From DASSNU01 sp035701265 (GTDB taxonomy: Bacteria > Gemmatimonadota > Gemmatimonadetes > Gemmatimonadales > Gemmatimonadaceae), in the NCBI GenBank assembly GCA_035701265.1, contig DASSNU010000007.1, positions 1 through 64,000 of the forward strand: a stretch of DNA of 64,000 nucleotides, read 5' to 3'. Position 1 is the stretch's first letter, and each line of letters starts with the position of its first letter. This document shows, in pieces, positions 1 through 8,452 of this stretch. Both the position numbers and the translations under genes were made by a program. The notes beneath the pieces were generated by a model that did not search any database, was not told where the DNA came from, and saw only the letters and a list, made by a program, of their open reading frames with translations.

Positions 1-532
1 ACGCATCGTTGACCACGTAGCGCGTCGGAAAGTTGTCCGTCCCGTCCACCACCACGTCGTAGGCCCCCACCCGAGCGCGCGCCGTCGCCACCGTCAACCG
101 CTCCGGCCAGAGCTCCAGGCGCACGTGCGGGTTCACCGCCGCCAAGCGCTCGGCCACCACCTCCAGCTTGGGCCGCCCCACGTCGGCCGTCGTGTAGAGC
201 AGTTGCCGCTGCAGGTTGGAGAGCTCGACCACATCGGGCTCGACCACGCCCAGCGTGCCCACCCCGGCCGCGGCCAGGTAGAGCGCGGCCGGGGTGCCGA
301 GCCCGCCCGCGCCCACCAGCAGCACGCGCGCCCCTTTGAGCTTGCGCTGCCCCGCCCGCCCCAGCTCCGGCACCAGCAAGTGCCGGCTGTAGCGCGTCAC
401 CTCCGCCGGCGTCAGATCGCTGGATGCCGCGCTGCCGTTGCTGCGATCGATGACGATGGGCGCGCTGTGCGCGCTGTCCTGACCGTCTGATGTGATGCGT
501 GGAGCGCCGTTCACGTCGTGCGGAGTGCTCAT
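1..532 (-). CDS. MoeB/ThiF/HesA-type E1-like adenylyltransferase (3' part outside window)
   Basis: The first 177 residues are visible and the C-terminal half runs off the window start. This family adenylates the C-terminal glycine of a ubiquitin-like sulfur carrier (MoaD or ThiS) with ATP in the cytoplasm. After about 40 poorly conserved residues comes the usual opening (YSRHLLVPELG, about 48-58), then the nucleotide loop GAGGLG (74-79), the D-x3-ELSNLQRQ segment (100-110) and DGTDNFPTRY (163-172). The zinc CxxC pairs and catalytic Cys would lie outside the window, so MoeB, ThiF and fused MoeBR forms cannot be separated. ATG at 532 is the only good start. It lies about 150 bp downstream of a Crp-family gene on the same strand and may share its transcript. 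Confidence 0.85.
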   Translation of the reverse strand, partial: MSTPHDVNGAPRITSDGQDSAHSAPIVIDRSNGSAASSDLTPAEVTRYSRHLLVPELGRAGQRKLKGARVLLVGAGGLGTPAALYLAAAGVGTLGVVEPDVVELSNLQRQLLYTTADVGRPKLEVVAERLAAVNPHVRLELWPERLTVATARARVGAYDVVVDGTDNFPTRYVVNDA

Positions 533-686
533 GCGTGAAAGCTACAGCAACGCGCGCGCGTGTGCCTCTGCCTGCGAGGACGTCTGCCCGCACGGTGGCC
601 GGCACTCGTCCGCAACGGACGCGCCGGGCGGCGCCCTGCGGAGCTGCCCGGGGTGCGCGGCCAGAGCACGTCCAGTGCGGGCGACG

Positions 687-1421
687 TTAGCCGCCGGGCG
701 ACGACGGATGCGTCTCCGCGACGCGCCGGTCGTCGAACACCTCGATGCGCGCGTTCCGACTGCGCTCGGCAAGCTTCCCGGCCAGACGCTCCACATCGGT
801 GACGATGAGCCCGTTTCCCGTCCGGCGCACCATCCCCTCGCCCGTCAGCTTGCCCAGCACCAGGGAGATCGATTCTCGCGTCGCGCCCACGAGCTCGCCC
901 AACAGGCGACGCGGAATCACCGGCGGCGCTCCTCCTCTGCGCTGGCGGCTGCGCGTGAGGCGAAGCAGCGCGGTGATCAATCGCTGCTCCACGGTCAGCG
1001 TCGCCTGCTGCGCCACGCGATCGAGCAGCTCGGTTCGCTCCGCCATCACCTGGCGGATGAGCGCCGAGGCGTGCGCAGGTTGTTCGCGCAGCAACGCGTT
1101 GAAGCGGCTGCTCCCCAGATGCAACGTCTCGCTCACTTCTTCCGCGCGGGCGCTCGTCGCGTAACATCCGCGCGGCTCCAACCCCTCACCGCCGAACGTC
1201 GCGCCTTCGTTGGCCACCCACGGGACGAAGCATCGCCCCGAGCTCATCTGTGTGCGCAGTACGACCAGCCCGCCGAGCACGAGGAACACGCCATCCGCGC
1301 GCGCGCCGCGCTCGTAGATGGTGAATCCCGCAGGCCACGTGGTACGGGCTCCGTAGGCCGCGATCGCCTCACGTTCCGCCGGAGACAATCGAGCGGCTTC
1401 TCTCACATATACGACAAGCAC
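687..1421 (-). CDS. Crp/Fnr-family transcriptional regulator
   Basis: About 244 residues. An N-terminal cyclic-nucleotide-binding-type jelly roll (about residues 5-120, including the stretch WPAGFTIYERGARADGVFLV) is followed by a dimerisation helix and a C-terminal winged helix of the Crp type (RRLLGELVGATRESISLVLG, recognition helix around TRESISLVL). Hallmark cAMP-contacting residues are not obvious, and there is no N-terminal Fnr-type Cys cluster, so the effector is unknown. No ATG fits. GTG at 1421 has AGGA seven bases upstream, and GTG at 1436 is the alternative. It is transcribed divergently from the hydrogenase-like gene at 1578, which makes that gene a plausible target. The MoeB/ThiF-like gene lies downstream on the same strand. 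Confidence 0.85.
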   Translation of the reverse strand: MLVVYVREAARLSPAEREAIAAYGARTTWPAGFTIYERGARADGVFLVLGGLVVLRTQMSSGRCFVPWVANEGATFGGEGLEPRGCYATSARAEEVSETLHLGSSRFNALLREQPAHASALIRQVMAERTELLDRVAQQATLTVEQRLITALLRLTRSRQRRGGAPPVIPRRLLGELVGATRESISLVLGKLTGEGMVRRTGNGLIVTDVERLAGKLAERSRNARIEVFDDRRVAETHPSSPGG

Positions 1422-1577
1422 ATCCCGGTCCTGCACTTGAGCGTCTGACGAACGGACACCGCCTGATCGCGGCGTGAACCCAGCGGATCGCCTGCCTCGC
1501 AATGAACGGGCCGCGCTGGACAGCACCCTGCCCGACCGCCCATCTTGAGAGTCGACCTCACGCTTCATCCCGGCTCG

Positions 1578-4235
1578 ATGCACGACGGCTCCGCACCTCC
1601 TCACACCGACCCGGCTGCGCTGTCCGTCGCCCTGCTGGGCGCCGATGCGCTGCTCGCCGTGGCGCCATCCACTCCCGTGCAGTTGATGCACGCGTGTCTG
1701 GCGGCAGGGTTCGACGGCGTGTATCCGGCATCCTGGGGCGATGAGTTGATCGCCGCCGGATGTCTCGAGCGCATGTCGGAGTCGGGTCCCGACAACGTGC
1801 TCCTCTGCGCCTGTCCGCTGGTGCGCGGGTGGGTGGAGGAACGGGGCGACGACCTCGATCCTTATCTGGTTCGCACGGCGCCGCCGCCCGTGGTAGCTGC
1901 CCGCTATCTGCGCGCCATCTCGCCCGAGCAACCGCTGGTCATCACGTTCGTGGGCGGATGTCCCGGCGCCGACGATCCGGCAATCGATGTCCGTCTCACT
2001 CCACCGGCGCTGCTGCGGCTCCTCGCGCGCCGCGGCATCGGCATCGCCACGCAGCCCACCGTCTTCGAGTCCATTCTCCCTCCCGATCGCCGCCGCTTCT
2101 ACTCGCTGCCGGGCGGGCTCCCGCATCCGGAGCGACTGGAGGAGCTGGCCGTCGCGCGCCACATCGTGTCGGTATATGAGGAAGATGCCGCGGTAGCACT
2201 GGCGGACGCGCTGGTCTCCGGATCCAACGGCATCGTGGACATCGCTCCGCGCATGGGCTGTCTCTGCGCAGGCGCAACGGCGGGACGTGCGCTGCTCGAG
2301 GCGCGCGACGCGGTGCTGCGCCTCGAGCCACCCCGCACGCAGAACGAGGTGGTGGACACGAGCCTGCACGTGGACGTGAGCCCCACACCGGTCGAGCTCC
2401 CGGCGCCAGAATATCGGTCCAACGTCGCCGCATCCGACGTCGCCGCATCCGAGGTCGTGGAGTCCGAGGTCGTCGCGCAGCAGGCGCCGGAGGAACCGCA
2501 TGGGGAGATGCGAGCCGAGCACACCGCGGATGTCGCCGCCGACAACTACGGCACGGCGACGAGCGAGACGATCACCGCTGCTGCCGGCGCTGCTGCCGCG
2601 ACTACGCCCCGCTCTGCATCCGAGCAGCAACTCGCCGACGACCCGTGGGGCGCCGATCGGCTGCATGCGTGGCCCGACGCCGAGCCGCCGGATCACGGCG
2701 CACGCACGCGTCCTCTCACGCAGGCACGGCACGAAGAGCCCGGCGTCCCACCCGCCGTGGCGGAGATCGCCAGCGCCATCATCGATGCCTGGGAGATCGC
2801 CTTCGACGCGCGCACAGAGGAGCCGGCGGAGAGTCGTGGCGACGTGTGCACCGAGCTGCATGTCGAGGCGCACGTGGAGGCGCGCGCCGGAACGAGCGCG
2901 GACATGCACGCAGCACCGGAGTCCGTGACGACGGCCAGCGGCATCGCCGACTCCCTCTCCCACGGTGCCGCGTCGCGCCGCGATACCTCGTCCCATGAAG
3001 GGGCGACGACGCCGGGCGACGCCGGACACGCGACACCTGCCCCCAGCGAGACGTGGGACACTCGTCCTCGGCATCGCCGGGAGACGCCGCCGTACGTACG
3101 CCGCATCTCCGCGGCGCCGCCCGTCATGCGCACGCCGCGCGGAAGCGTGGTGCCGCGCGCTTTCGCTGCGCAGCGCCGGGTCGCGTCGCCGCCCATGACG
3201 TCACGTCGCACTGACGAGAGTGTGATCGCGGACTCGGCTCACGATCGCGGTCGCGCCGATGAACATGGCGCACCCGCGGATGCGTCCGGCATACCTGCGC
3301 CGGGAGCGCGCGAGGTGGAAGTTCCGCTTGCGCGAAGCATCGAGGTCGTGCCGCCGCCTGCCGAGGGGGAGCGGGCCGTCGAGGAAGAGCGGGCCGCCGA
3401 GGGGGAGCCGGTCGCGGAGGATACTCCGCGCACAGCACACGAGGCTGACACGGTAGAAACGGATCGCACCGCGACAGCCACGGCCGGCGCGCTGATCGAT
3501 GGTCCGGATGTCGAGGAGGTCGCGTCCGAAACGGTGATCGGAGAACCGGTGGAGATCTCCGACGTACCGCGCGGAAGCGGCGCGGCACGATCGGTCGTCG
3601 TTCCTCTCCCGGCGGACCGCCCGCGGCCGGTGCCGCCACCGTCGGCAGCGCCGCCGGTGTTCTTCTGGATCGTCATGACGATCGTGCTCGCGGTGCTGGC
3701 GATCCTTCTCGTGCGTTTTCTGCTCGTCGACGGATCGTTCCTCTCGTCCGAGCCAGCCGAGCGCGGCGTGGTCGCAGGGGCGTTGCGCACCGACAGTGCA
3801 CGCGCACCCGCTCCGGTCGGTAGAGAGCAGTCCGGCACGGAAGCGGCCGCCGGAACATCGGCACGCGCCGCCGACTCGGCGGCCGGTGCGGTGCCCACGC
3901 TTGCCACGCCGCCTCCCGTCCCGTCGCGTCCCTCCCCCGACAACGAGCGGGCACGAGACTCCGGAAGCAGTGCAGGCGCTGCTGCGGTCGACGCGGTGCC
4001 GGCCGCCCCACCACGATCACCAGCGGGTGTTGCGCACGACGCGCGGCACCCGCTTTCGCATGCGGACAGTGCGGCGCCTCCACCGTCGGCCGCGCGCGCG
4101 GCGGAGACGCTGCGCGACACGCTTGCGCGGCTCCTGCGTGCGCACCCGGTGCGCGTGGAAGATCTTGCGGCGCGCGCGCGAAGGCTCGACTCCATCGCAC
4201 GCACCCTGGATTCGCTCCACGGTCCGGTGCCCTGA
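1578..4235 (+). CDS. Membrane-anchored protein with an [FeFe]-hydrogenase-like (Fe_hyd_lg_C type) N-terminal domain
   Basis: About 885 residues. Residues 15-255 resemble the H-cluster domain of [FeFe]-hydrogenases. There is an L1-like LLCACPLVRGW (76-86), an L2-like FVGGCPGADD (124-133) followed by the usual acidic helix region, and an L3-like RMGCLCAGA (225-233). The N-terminal ferredoxin domains of true hydrogenases are absent. Residues about 260-690 are low-complexity, Ala/Glu/Thr/Pro-rich and probably disordered. One strong transmembrane helix lies near residues 692-716 (starting FFWIVMTIVLAVLA). The last about 170 residues are again Ala/Pro/Ser-rich with a short helical end. No hydrogenase maturases (HydE/F/G) are in the window, so catalysis is doubtful. 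An iron-sulfur sensor or scaffold role is inference. ATG 1578 is used; an in-frame TTG at 1545 is possible. Confidence 0.6.
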   Translation: MHDGSAPPHTDPAALSVALLGADALLAVAPSTPVQLMHACLAAGFDGVYPASWGDELIAAGCLERMSESGPDNVLLCACPLVRGWVEERGDDLDPYLVRTAPPPVVAARYLRAISPEQPLVITFVGGCPGADDPAIDVRLTPPALLRLLARRGIGIATQPTVFESILPPDRRRFYSLPGGLPHPERLEELAVARHIVSVYEEDAAVALADALVSGSNGIVDIAPRMGCLCAGATAGRALLEARDAVLRLEPPRTQNEVVDTSLHVDVSPTPVELPAPEYRSNVAASDVAASEVVESEVVAQQAPEEPHGEMRAEHTADVAADNYGTATSETITAAAGAAAATTPRSASEQQLADDPWGADRLHAWPDAEPPDHGARTRPLTQARHEEPGVPPAVAEIASAIIDAWEIAFDARTEEPAESRGDVCTELHVEAHVEARAGTSADMHAAPESVTTASGIADSLSHGAASRRDTSSHEGATTPGDAGHATPAPSETWDTRPRHRRETPPYVRRISAAPPVMRTPRGSVVPRAFAAQRRVASPPMTSRRTDESVIADSAHDRGRADEHGAPADASGIPAPGAREVEVPLARSIEVVPPPAEGERAVEEERAAEGEPVAEDTPRTAHEADTVETDRTATATAGALIDGPDVEEVASETVIGEPVEISDVPRGSGAARSVVVPLPADRPRPVPPPSAAPPVFFWIVMTIVLAVLAILLVRFLLVDGSFLSSEPAERGVVAGALRTDSARAPAPVGREQSGTEAAAGTSARAADSAAGAVPTLATPPPVPSRPSPDNERARDSGSSAGAAAVDAVPAAPPRSPAGVAHDARHPLSHADSAAPPPSAARAAETLRDTLARLLRAHPVRVEDLAARARRLDSIARTLDSLHGPVP

Positions 4236-4245
4236 GCGCACTCCG

Positions 4246-4857
4246 TCAGCGCTCGTCCAGCTCCCCCAGTGCCCGTGTGAGCGCGGCGCGCAAGCGGCGC
4301 TCGCGCGCGGGACCTTCGGGCGTCCCGGCGCTGAACAGGGCGAACTGCGCCACCATCTCGCGCGCCACGAACGGCTCGACGTCTCTCACCCCGAGCTCCT
4401 CGAGCGACCGGCGCGCCAGCCGGCGCAGCAGATCGCGCGTGTCTTCGCCGAGCGCCGCCAACTCGGCGGGATCGACCGCTGGGGGCGGCGTGCGCTCGCG
4501 CCGGCGTGGCGCCGCGTCGCGCAGCGCGCCAAGCGGCGCGAGACGCACCACGAACGATCCAGCGGTGTGGTGGGCCACGTCGGCCACCACGCCCCGGCGG
4601 CGCAGCGATGCGAGCAACCGCACCACCGCCTCGCGCACAGGCGACACGCCGCTCGGGCTGCCCTGCCCACGCCCCGTGATGATGAGCACCTCTCCGGCGC
4701 CGGCGAGTTGGCGCTCGCGCAGCCAGTTCTCGGCGCGGGCCACCGCCTGAACGACGGTGGGTGCCATGGCGCGGAGATTGAGCGTCCGCGCTGGACCGAA
4801 GCGCGCTTCATCGAGCGCGCGGAGCACGAGTGATGGACGACGCTGCGACCGCTTCAC
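4246..4857 (-). CDS. Smr-domain protein
   Basis: 203 residues. The region around residues 24-108 matches a small MutS-related (Smr) domain. It has a LDLHG-like opening written here LNLRAM, a long amphipathic helix with many Ala and Arg residues, then LIITGRGQGS at the position of the usual HGxG loop, and a terminal strand SFVVRL. Smr domains bind or nick nucleic acids. Here the conserved His of both motifs is replaced (LHG to LRA, HGKG to TGRG), so nuclease activity is questionable. The C-terminal 90 residues are charged and helical and not recognised. It is the last gene of a leftward run, 27 bp after the gene upstream. Confidence 0.7.
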   Translation of the reverse strand: MKRSQRRPSLVLRALDEARFGPARTLNLRAMAPTVVQAVARAENWLRERQLAGAGEVLIITGRGQGSPSGVSPVREAVVRLLASLRRRGVVADVAHHTAGSFVVRLAPLGALRDAAPRRRERTPPPAVDPAELAALGEDTRDLLRRLARRSLEELGVRDVEPFVAREMVAQFALFSAGTPEGPARERRLRAALTRALGELDER

Positions 4858-4884
4858 CGGGCGCTCCGGCGGAACCGCGTCCCG

Positions 4885-6657
4885 TCACCGGTCATCACGC
4901 ACATCCACGCTCAACTCCACGAAGGACATCGCGCCGGACTCGACCACCACCGGCTGCGCCACGAGCTGGTGCCCGCGAATCAACACGCGCGACTCCAACG
5001 CGCTGTCGGCCGCCACCCCGCAGATGGTGAACCGGCCGTCGGCGCCCGTGATGGTGCTCCGATGACCGCTCGGCCGAGGGCCGCCCGGTTCGCCTTGCTC
5101 GCGGCTCGGCCACGCAATCGTCACACGGGCTAACGAGAGCGCGGTCCCGTCGCTGGTACGGAGCACGCCGGTTACCGCGCCATAGCCGCGTGAGAGCAGG
5201 ATCCTGGCGCACTGCTCTTCGGCGATCGATGCGGCCGATGGGATGGTCACGACGGCTGAATCCACGCTTCCGGGATGGATCCGTACGCGGCGGTGCGGCG
5301 CCGCAAAGCGCGCACGACTCAGCCAGGGATGCACCACGGTGAGATCGTACTGCCCGGGCGGTACTCCGACGAACGTGAAGCGTCCGGCGCTGTCGATGGC
5401 CGTACGGTACGCCGTGCCAATGAGCGCGACCTCGATCGGCGGGCGCGGATCGCCCCCGAGACTGTCGATCACCATCCCGGTCAACGCCCCGGGCATGAGC
5501 GCGGAATCCGACGCGGCGCCGGTGAGTGGGAAGGTCCGCAGCACGACGCCGCCGCTCTCGGTGACGGAGCGAAGTTTCACCTGTGCGTCCGGATCGGGCC
5601 ACACAGGGTGACTACCGTGCCCCGGTCGCGTGACGACCACGTTGGGCATGTGAATCACCCAGCGACGCACGATCCACTTGCCCGACGGAAGTTGCTGGAA
5701 CTCCAGCTCGCCACCCGCCGCGCTCTCCGGCACGCCGGAGGGCATGCGCGTGTAGGCGTACTCGAGCGTGCGGAGCTCCGCCGTCTTCAGGTCCAACCAC
5801 AGGACACCGGCGATGTCCGGGGTCAAACCGTTCTGCGCCGGCTCGAACGCCAACCCGATCATCCCGCGATGGTGACGGTCGGCGCTCCTGGCGCGCAGAC
5901 AGTGCTTCTCCAGGAACGAGGGTGCGAGCAGCGTCTCCGCGTCGGGCGCGAAGTACGCCAGACTGTCTTTCACCGAACGAATGAATCCGTACTTCGCGAG
6001 CGTATCCGGCGAAACCGAGACGAACGGCTGCTCCCACGCCGCGGTGAAGCGCTGGCGCTGATCCCGCAGCGCGTTGTCGCTCCCCGGGAGCAGCTCGCGC
6101 TGGAAACGCTCGATCTCCGCGCCCATGCCGCGCGTGTGCGCGGTGAGCGCGGTGGCCGAGAGCGCCTTGCGGACCTCCTCCCAGAGCGTGGCTGCCACTT
6201 CGCCCTCGCTGGGGCGAACGACGCACTGGGAAGAGCGCTGCACCTGCACCGCGTCGAGCTGAACGGGCAACTCGTTCACCTCGAGTGTCAGCTCCCGAAT
6301 CGCACCGGCATCCAGGGCAACGGGGGACGACAGGGTGCTGCGAAAGCCGATGCGCTGCGCCCGGACGCGGTACACGCCTGCACGTGGAGCGTGCAACGCG
6401 AATCGCCCCGATGAATCGGACCACGTGCCCACCACCTCGACGCCCGCCGAGTCCAGAAGCCACACCACGGTCTGCGGCAGCGGAGTGCTGTCGCCAGCGT
6501 GGACGACCGTGCCGCGAACGACTTGCCCGGGGAGCGCTCGTGCGCCGAGCACGAGGAGCAGCGCGAGTGAGATCGCGGCGAGCGTCGCGCCACATGTGCG
6601 ACTCGGTCGCGCACTCCACGCGGGCGCGAGCAGTCGGTTGCGGCGGTTCGGGCGCAT
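4885..6657 (-). CDS. Secreted carboxypeptidase-regulatory-like domain protein
   Basis: 590 residues. A long N-terminal signal region (hydrophobic AAISLALLLVLGARALPGQ, about 27-46) is followed by a CarboxypepD_reg-like beta-sandwich (VVRGTVVHAGDSTPLPQTVV..., about 46-130). A middle domain (about 150-390) has no recognised family. Two further Ig-like/regulatory repeats follow near 395-470 (TGMVIDSLGGDPRPPIEVAL) and 490-590. Such proteins are exported, often surface-associated or outer-membrane linked, and have no known enzymatic role; this one lacks a TonB receptor barrel. It sits 15 bp after a secreted phosphatase gene and 27 bp before the Smr gene on the same strand, so the three are probably co-transcribed. 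Confidence 0.7.
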   Translation of the reverse strand: MRPNRRNRLLAPAWSARPSRTCGATLAAISLALLLVLGARALPGQVVRGTVVHAGDSTPLPQTVVWLLDSAGVEVVGTWSDSSGRFALHAPRAGVYRVRAQRIGFRSTLSSPVALDAGAIRELTLEVNELPVQLDAVQVQRSSQCVVRPSEGEVAATLWEEVRKALSATALTAHTRGMGAEIERFQRELLPGSDNALRDQRQRFTAAWEQPFVSVSPDTLAKYGFIRSVKDSLAYFAPDAETLLAPSFLEKHCLRARSADRHHRGMIGLAFEPAQNGLTPDIAGVLWLDLKTAELRTLEYAYTRMPSGVPESAAGGELEFQQLPSGKWIVRRWVIHMPNVVVTRPGHGSHPVWPDPDAQVKLRSVTESGGVVLRTFPLTGAASDSALMPGALTGMVIDSLGGDPRPPIEVALIGTAYRTAIDSAGRFTFVGVPPGQYDLTVVHPWLSRARFAAPHRRVRIHPGSVDSAVVTIPSAASIAEEQCARILLSRGYGAVTGVLRTSDGTALSLARVTIAWPSREQGEPGGPRPSGHRSTITGADGRFTICGVAADSALESRVLIRGHQLVAQPVVVESGAMSFVELSVDVRDDR

Positions 6658-6672
6658 CGGTGGTCGCGAGGA

Positions 6673-8292
6673 TCAGTGTCCGGCCGATGGCTGTTGCGCA
6701 GAATCGCGCAACGCTGCCCGCAACACGTGGCCGTCCACCGGTTCCGTGGGGCGCACGTGTGCCACCCAGGCGAGCGTGGGCGCGATGTCCACGACGCGTG
6801 CCTCGCCGGTGTAGCGTCCGGGTCGGAAGGGAGGACCGACGAGCAGGATCGGGACGTGTGCATCGTAGTCGTGCGGCGAGCCGTGCATCGCCAGCCGCGT
6901 CCCGGCCCACAGGTGATACGGTTGCAGCGTCACGACCGCCGCTGCGTCGAGGTCGGGCGGGAGCGCGTGGTACCACCGCCGCGCGACCGTGTCGCGCACC
7001 GTGTCCGCATGCGCGAGGTCGCGCACGAAGTCCACGCGCTCCACGCCGTCGACCGCGCGCGCCGCGGCGACGAACGTGGACACGAGCGAATCCGCGCTCA
7101 ACCCGCTCGCCGCCACCTGGTCACGGTCCACCAGGAGCATGCCGTCCTCCAGACGGAACGCGCGCGGATCGACCTGTCGTTCGCGCAGCGCCCGCTGCAT
7201 GGGCTCGAGCACGGGCCGCAGATCGACGAATCCCGTACCGGGCGCATCGTGCGCGAAGTGCACGGCGGGGAAGGGCGCGACTCCGTGGTCCGCGGTCAAG
7301 GCGATCACCACGCGCGATGAATCCCGCAGCCGATACAGCGAATCCAGAAAGATGCCCAGTACACGGTCCAGGCGCAGGATCTGGTCGTGCACCTCGCGCG
7401 AGTCGGGGCCATACCGGTGCCCGATGTAGTCCGTGGCGGACAGGCTCACGGCGAGCAGGTCGGTGGCGGGCCCGTCGCCGAGATGCAGCGCGGTGACGCC
7501 CTGGAGTGCGAACTGCAGCGTGACCTCGTCAGCCCACGGAAAGTTGGGGAGCGTGCGCACCGCTGCGGCCGTGTCGGTGGGCGCGACATGCGGAAAGGTG
7601 ACATCCCGCCCGCCATTCTCCACGCTCACGCTGTCGGGCTCGGGGTACTTTGACGACGCTGCGAGCAGTGTCCACGACCGCCCGGCGAAGCTCGCCGGCA
7701 GGCGCCGCGCATTGAACGACGCGACCCACGAGGGGAGGGTATCGCGGTAGTAGGTACTGGTGGTGTAGGTGCCGTTGGCGGCGTACCAGTAGACCTCCTG
7801 GTGCGCCCGCCCGATCGGGAGGATGGCTCCGCGGTCCTTCGTGGAGACCGACAGGGCGCGGGACCGCGGGTCGCTGGAGCGCAGCCAGTCGATCAGCGTT
7901 TCGCCGCGGAACCGGAACGGGGACGCACCCGAACCCGGCGCCCCGACTAGCGGGGCCTGCGGGTCCGCGACTCCTAGGGAATTGTTGGCGATGCCCGTGT
8001 GTGCCGGGAATCTGCCGGATAAAGTGCTTGCATGTCCCGGTGATGTCTCTGTAGTGGCGTGATCCTGCCACGCATTCGTGAAAAAGGCGCCGCCGCGCGC
8101 AAGGCGACCCAGCCCACCAGGAAGAGGGGCGAACCGGTCCAGGTAGTCCCCGCGGAATTGATCCACGGTGATCATCACGATCAGCGTTGGAGCCGGGTGG
8201 GGGTTCGCCTGCGCCGCCAGCCCGCGCGCAATGAAGAGAAGCGGCAGCAGCACCGCACACTGCGCGATCCGTCCGACACGACGTCCAGTCAT
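6673..8292 (-). CDS. Secreted alkaline-phosphatase-superfamily enzyme (PafA / nucleotide pyrophosphatase-like)
   Basis: 539 residues, with a signal peptide ending near Ala-Gln at 27-28 (LLFIARGLAAQ). The alkaline-phosphatase fold is clear. The first metal site is in ITVDQFRGDYLDRF (41-54). The nucleophile region is HATTETSPGHASTLSG (about 78-93), a pattern found in type-I phosphodiesterase/PafA-like enzymes. ALTADHGVAPFP later carries the Asp-His metal pair. Such enzymes hydrolyse phosphate mono- or diesters outside the cytoplasmic membrane; the exact substrate cannot be read from sequence. A longer in-frame extension upstream exists, but ATG 8292 places the signal peptide correctly. It is the first gene of a leftward run with the genes ending at 4885 and 4246. 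Confidence 0.85.
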   Translation of the reverse strand: MTGRRVGRIAQCAVLLPLLFIARGLAAQANPHPAPTLIVMITVDQFRGDYLDRFAPLPGGLGRLARGGAFFTNAWQDHATTETSPGHASTLSGRFPAHTGIANNSLGVADPQAPLVGAPGSGASPFRFRGETLIDWLRSSDPRSRALSVSTKDRGAILPIGRAHQEVYWYAANGTYTTSTYYRDTLPSWVASFNARRLPASFAGRSWTLLAASSKYPEPDSVSVENGGRDVTFPHVAPTDTAAAVRTLPNFPWADEVTLQFALQGVTALHLGDGPATDLLAVSLSATDYIGHRYGPDSREVHDQILRLDRVLGIFLDSLYRLRDSSRVVIALTADHGVAPFPAVHFAHDAPGTGFVDLRPVLEPMQRALRERQVDPRAFRLEDGMLLVDRDQVAASGLSADSLVSTFVAAARAVDGVERVDFVRDLAHADTVRDTVARRWYHALPPDLDAAAVVTLQPYHLWAGTRLAMHGSPHDYDAHVPILLVGPPFRPGRYTGEARVVDIAPTLAWVAHVRPTEPVDGHVLRAALRDSAQQPSAGH

Positions 8293-8452
8293 GGCCTTCC
8301 TGTCCGTTGAGAGACACCGATCATGGTCGTGGCTGCACAAGATAGCGCGCGTCTGCACGCTCCGCCCCACCAACGCGCTGCAGCCGTAGCCCCTGGCGTG
8401 CACGGAACGCCGCGGCCAACGTTCGGCGAGCTTCCCCCATCCGTCACCCATA

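Noticed and set aside
1437..3074. Long minus-strand open frame continuing upstream of the Crp gene through the hydrogenase-like gene
   Set aside because: It is antisense to a gene with recognisable motifs; only the Crp portion has family similarity. High GC leaves few stops in this frame.
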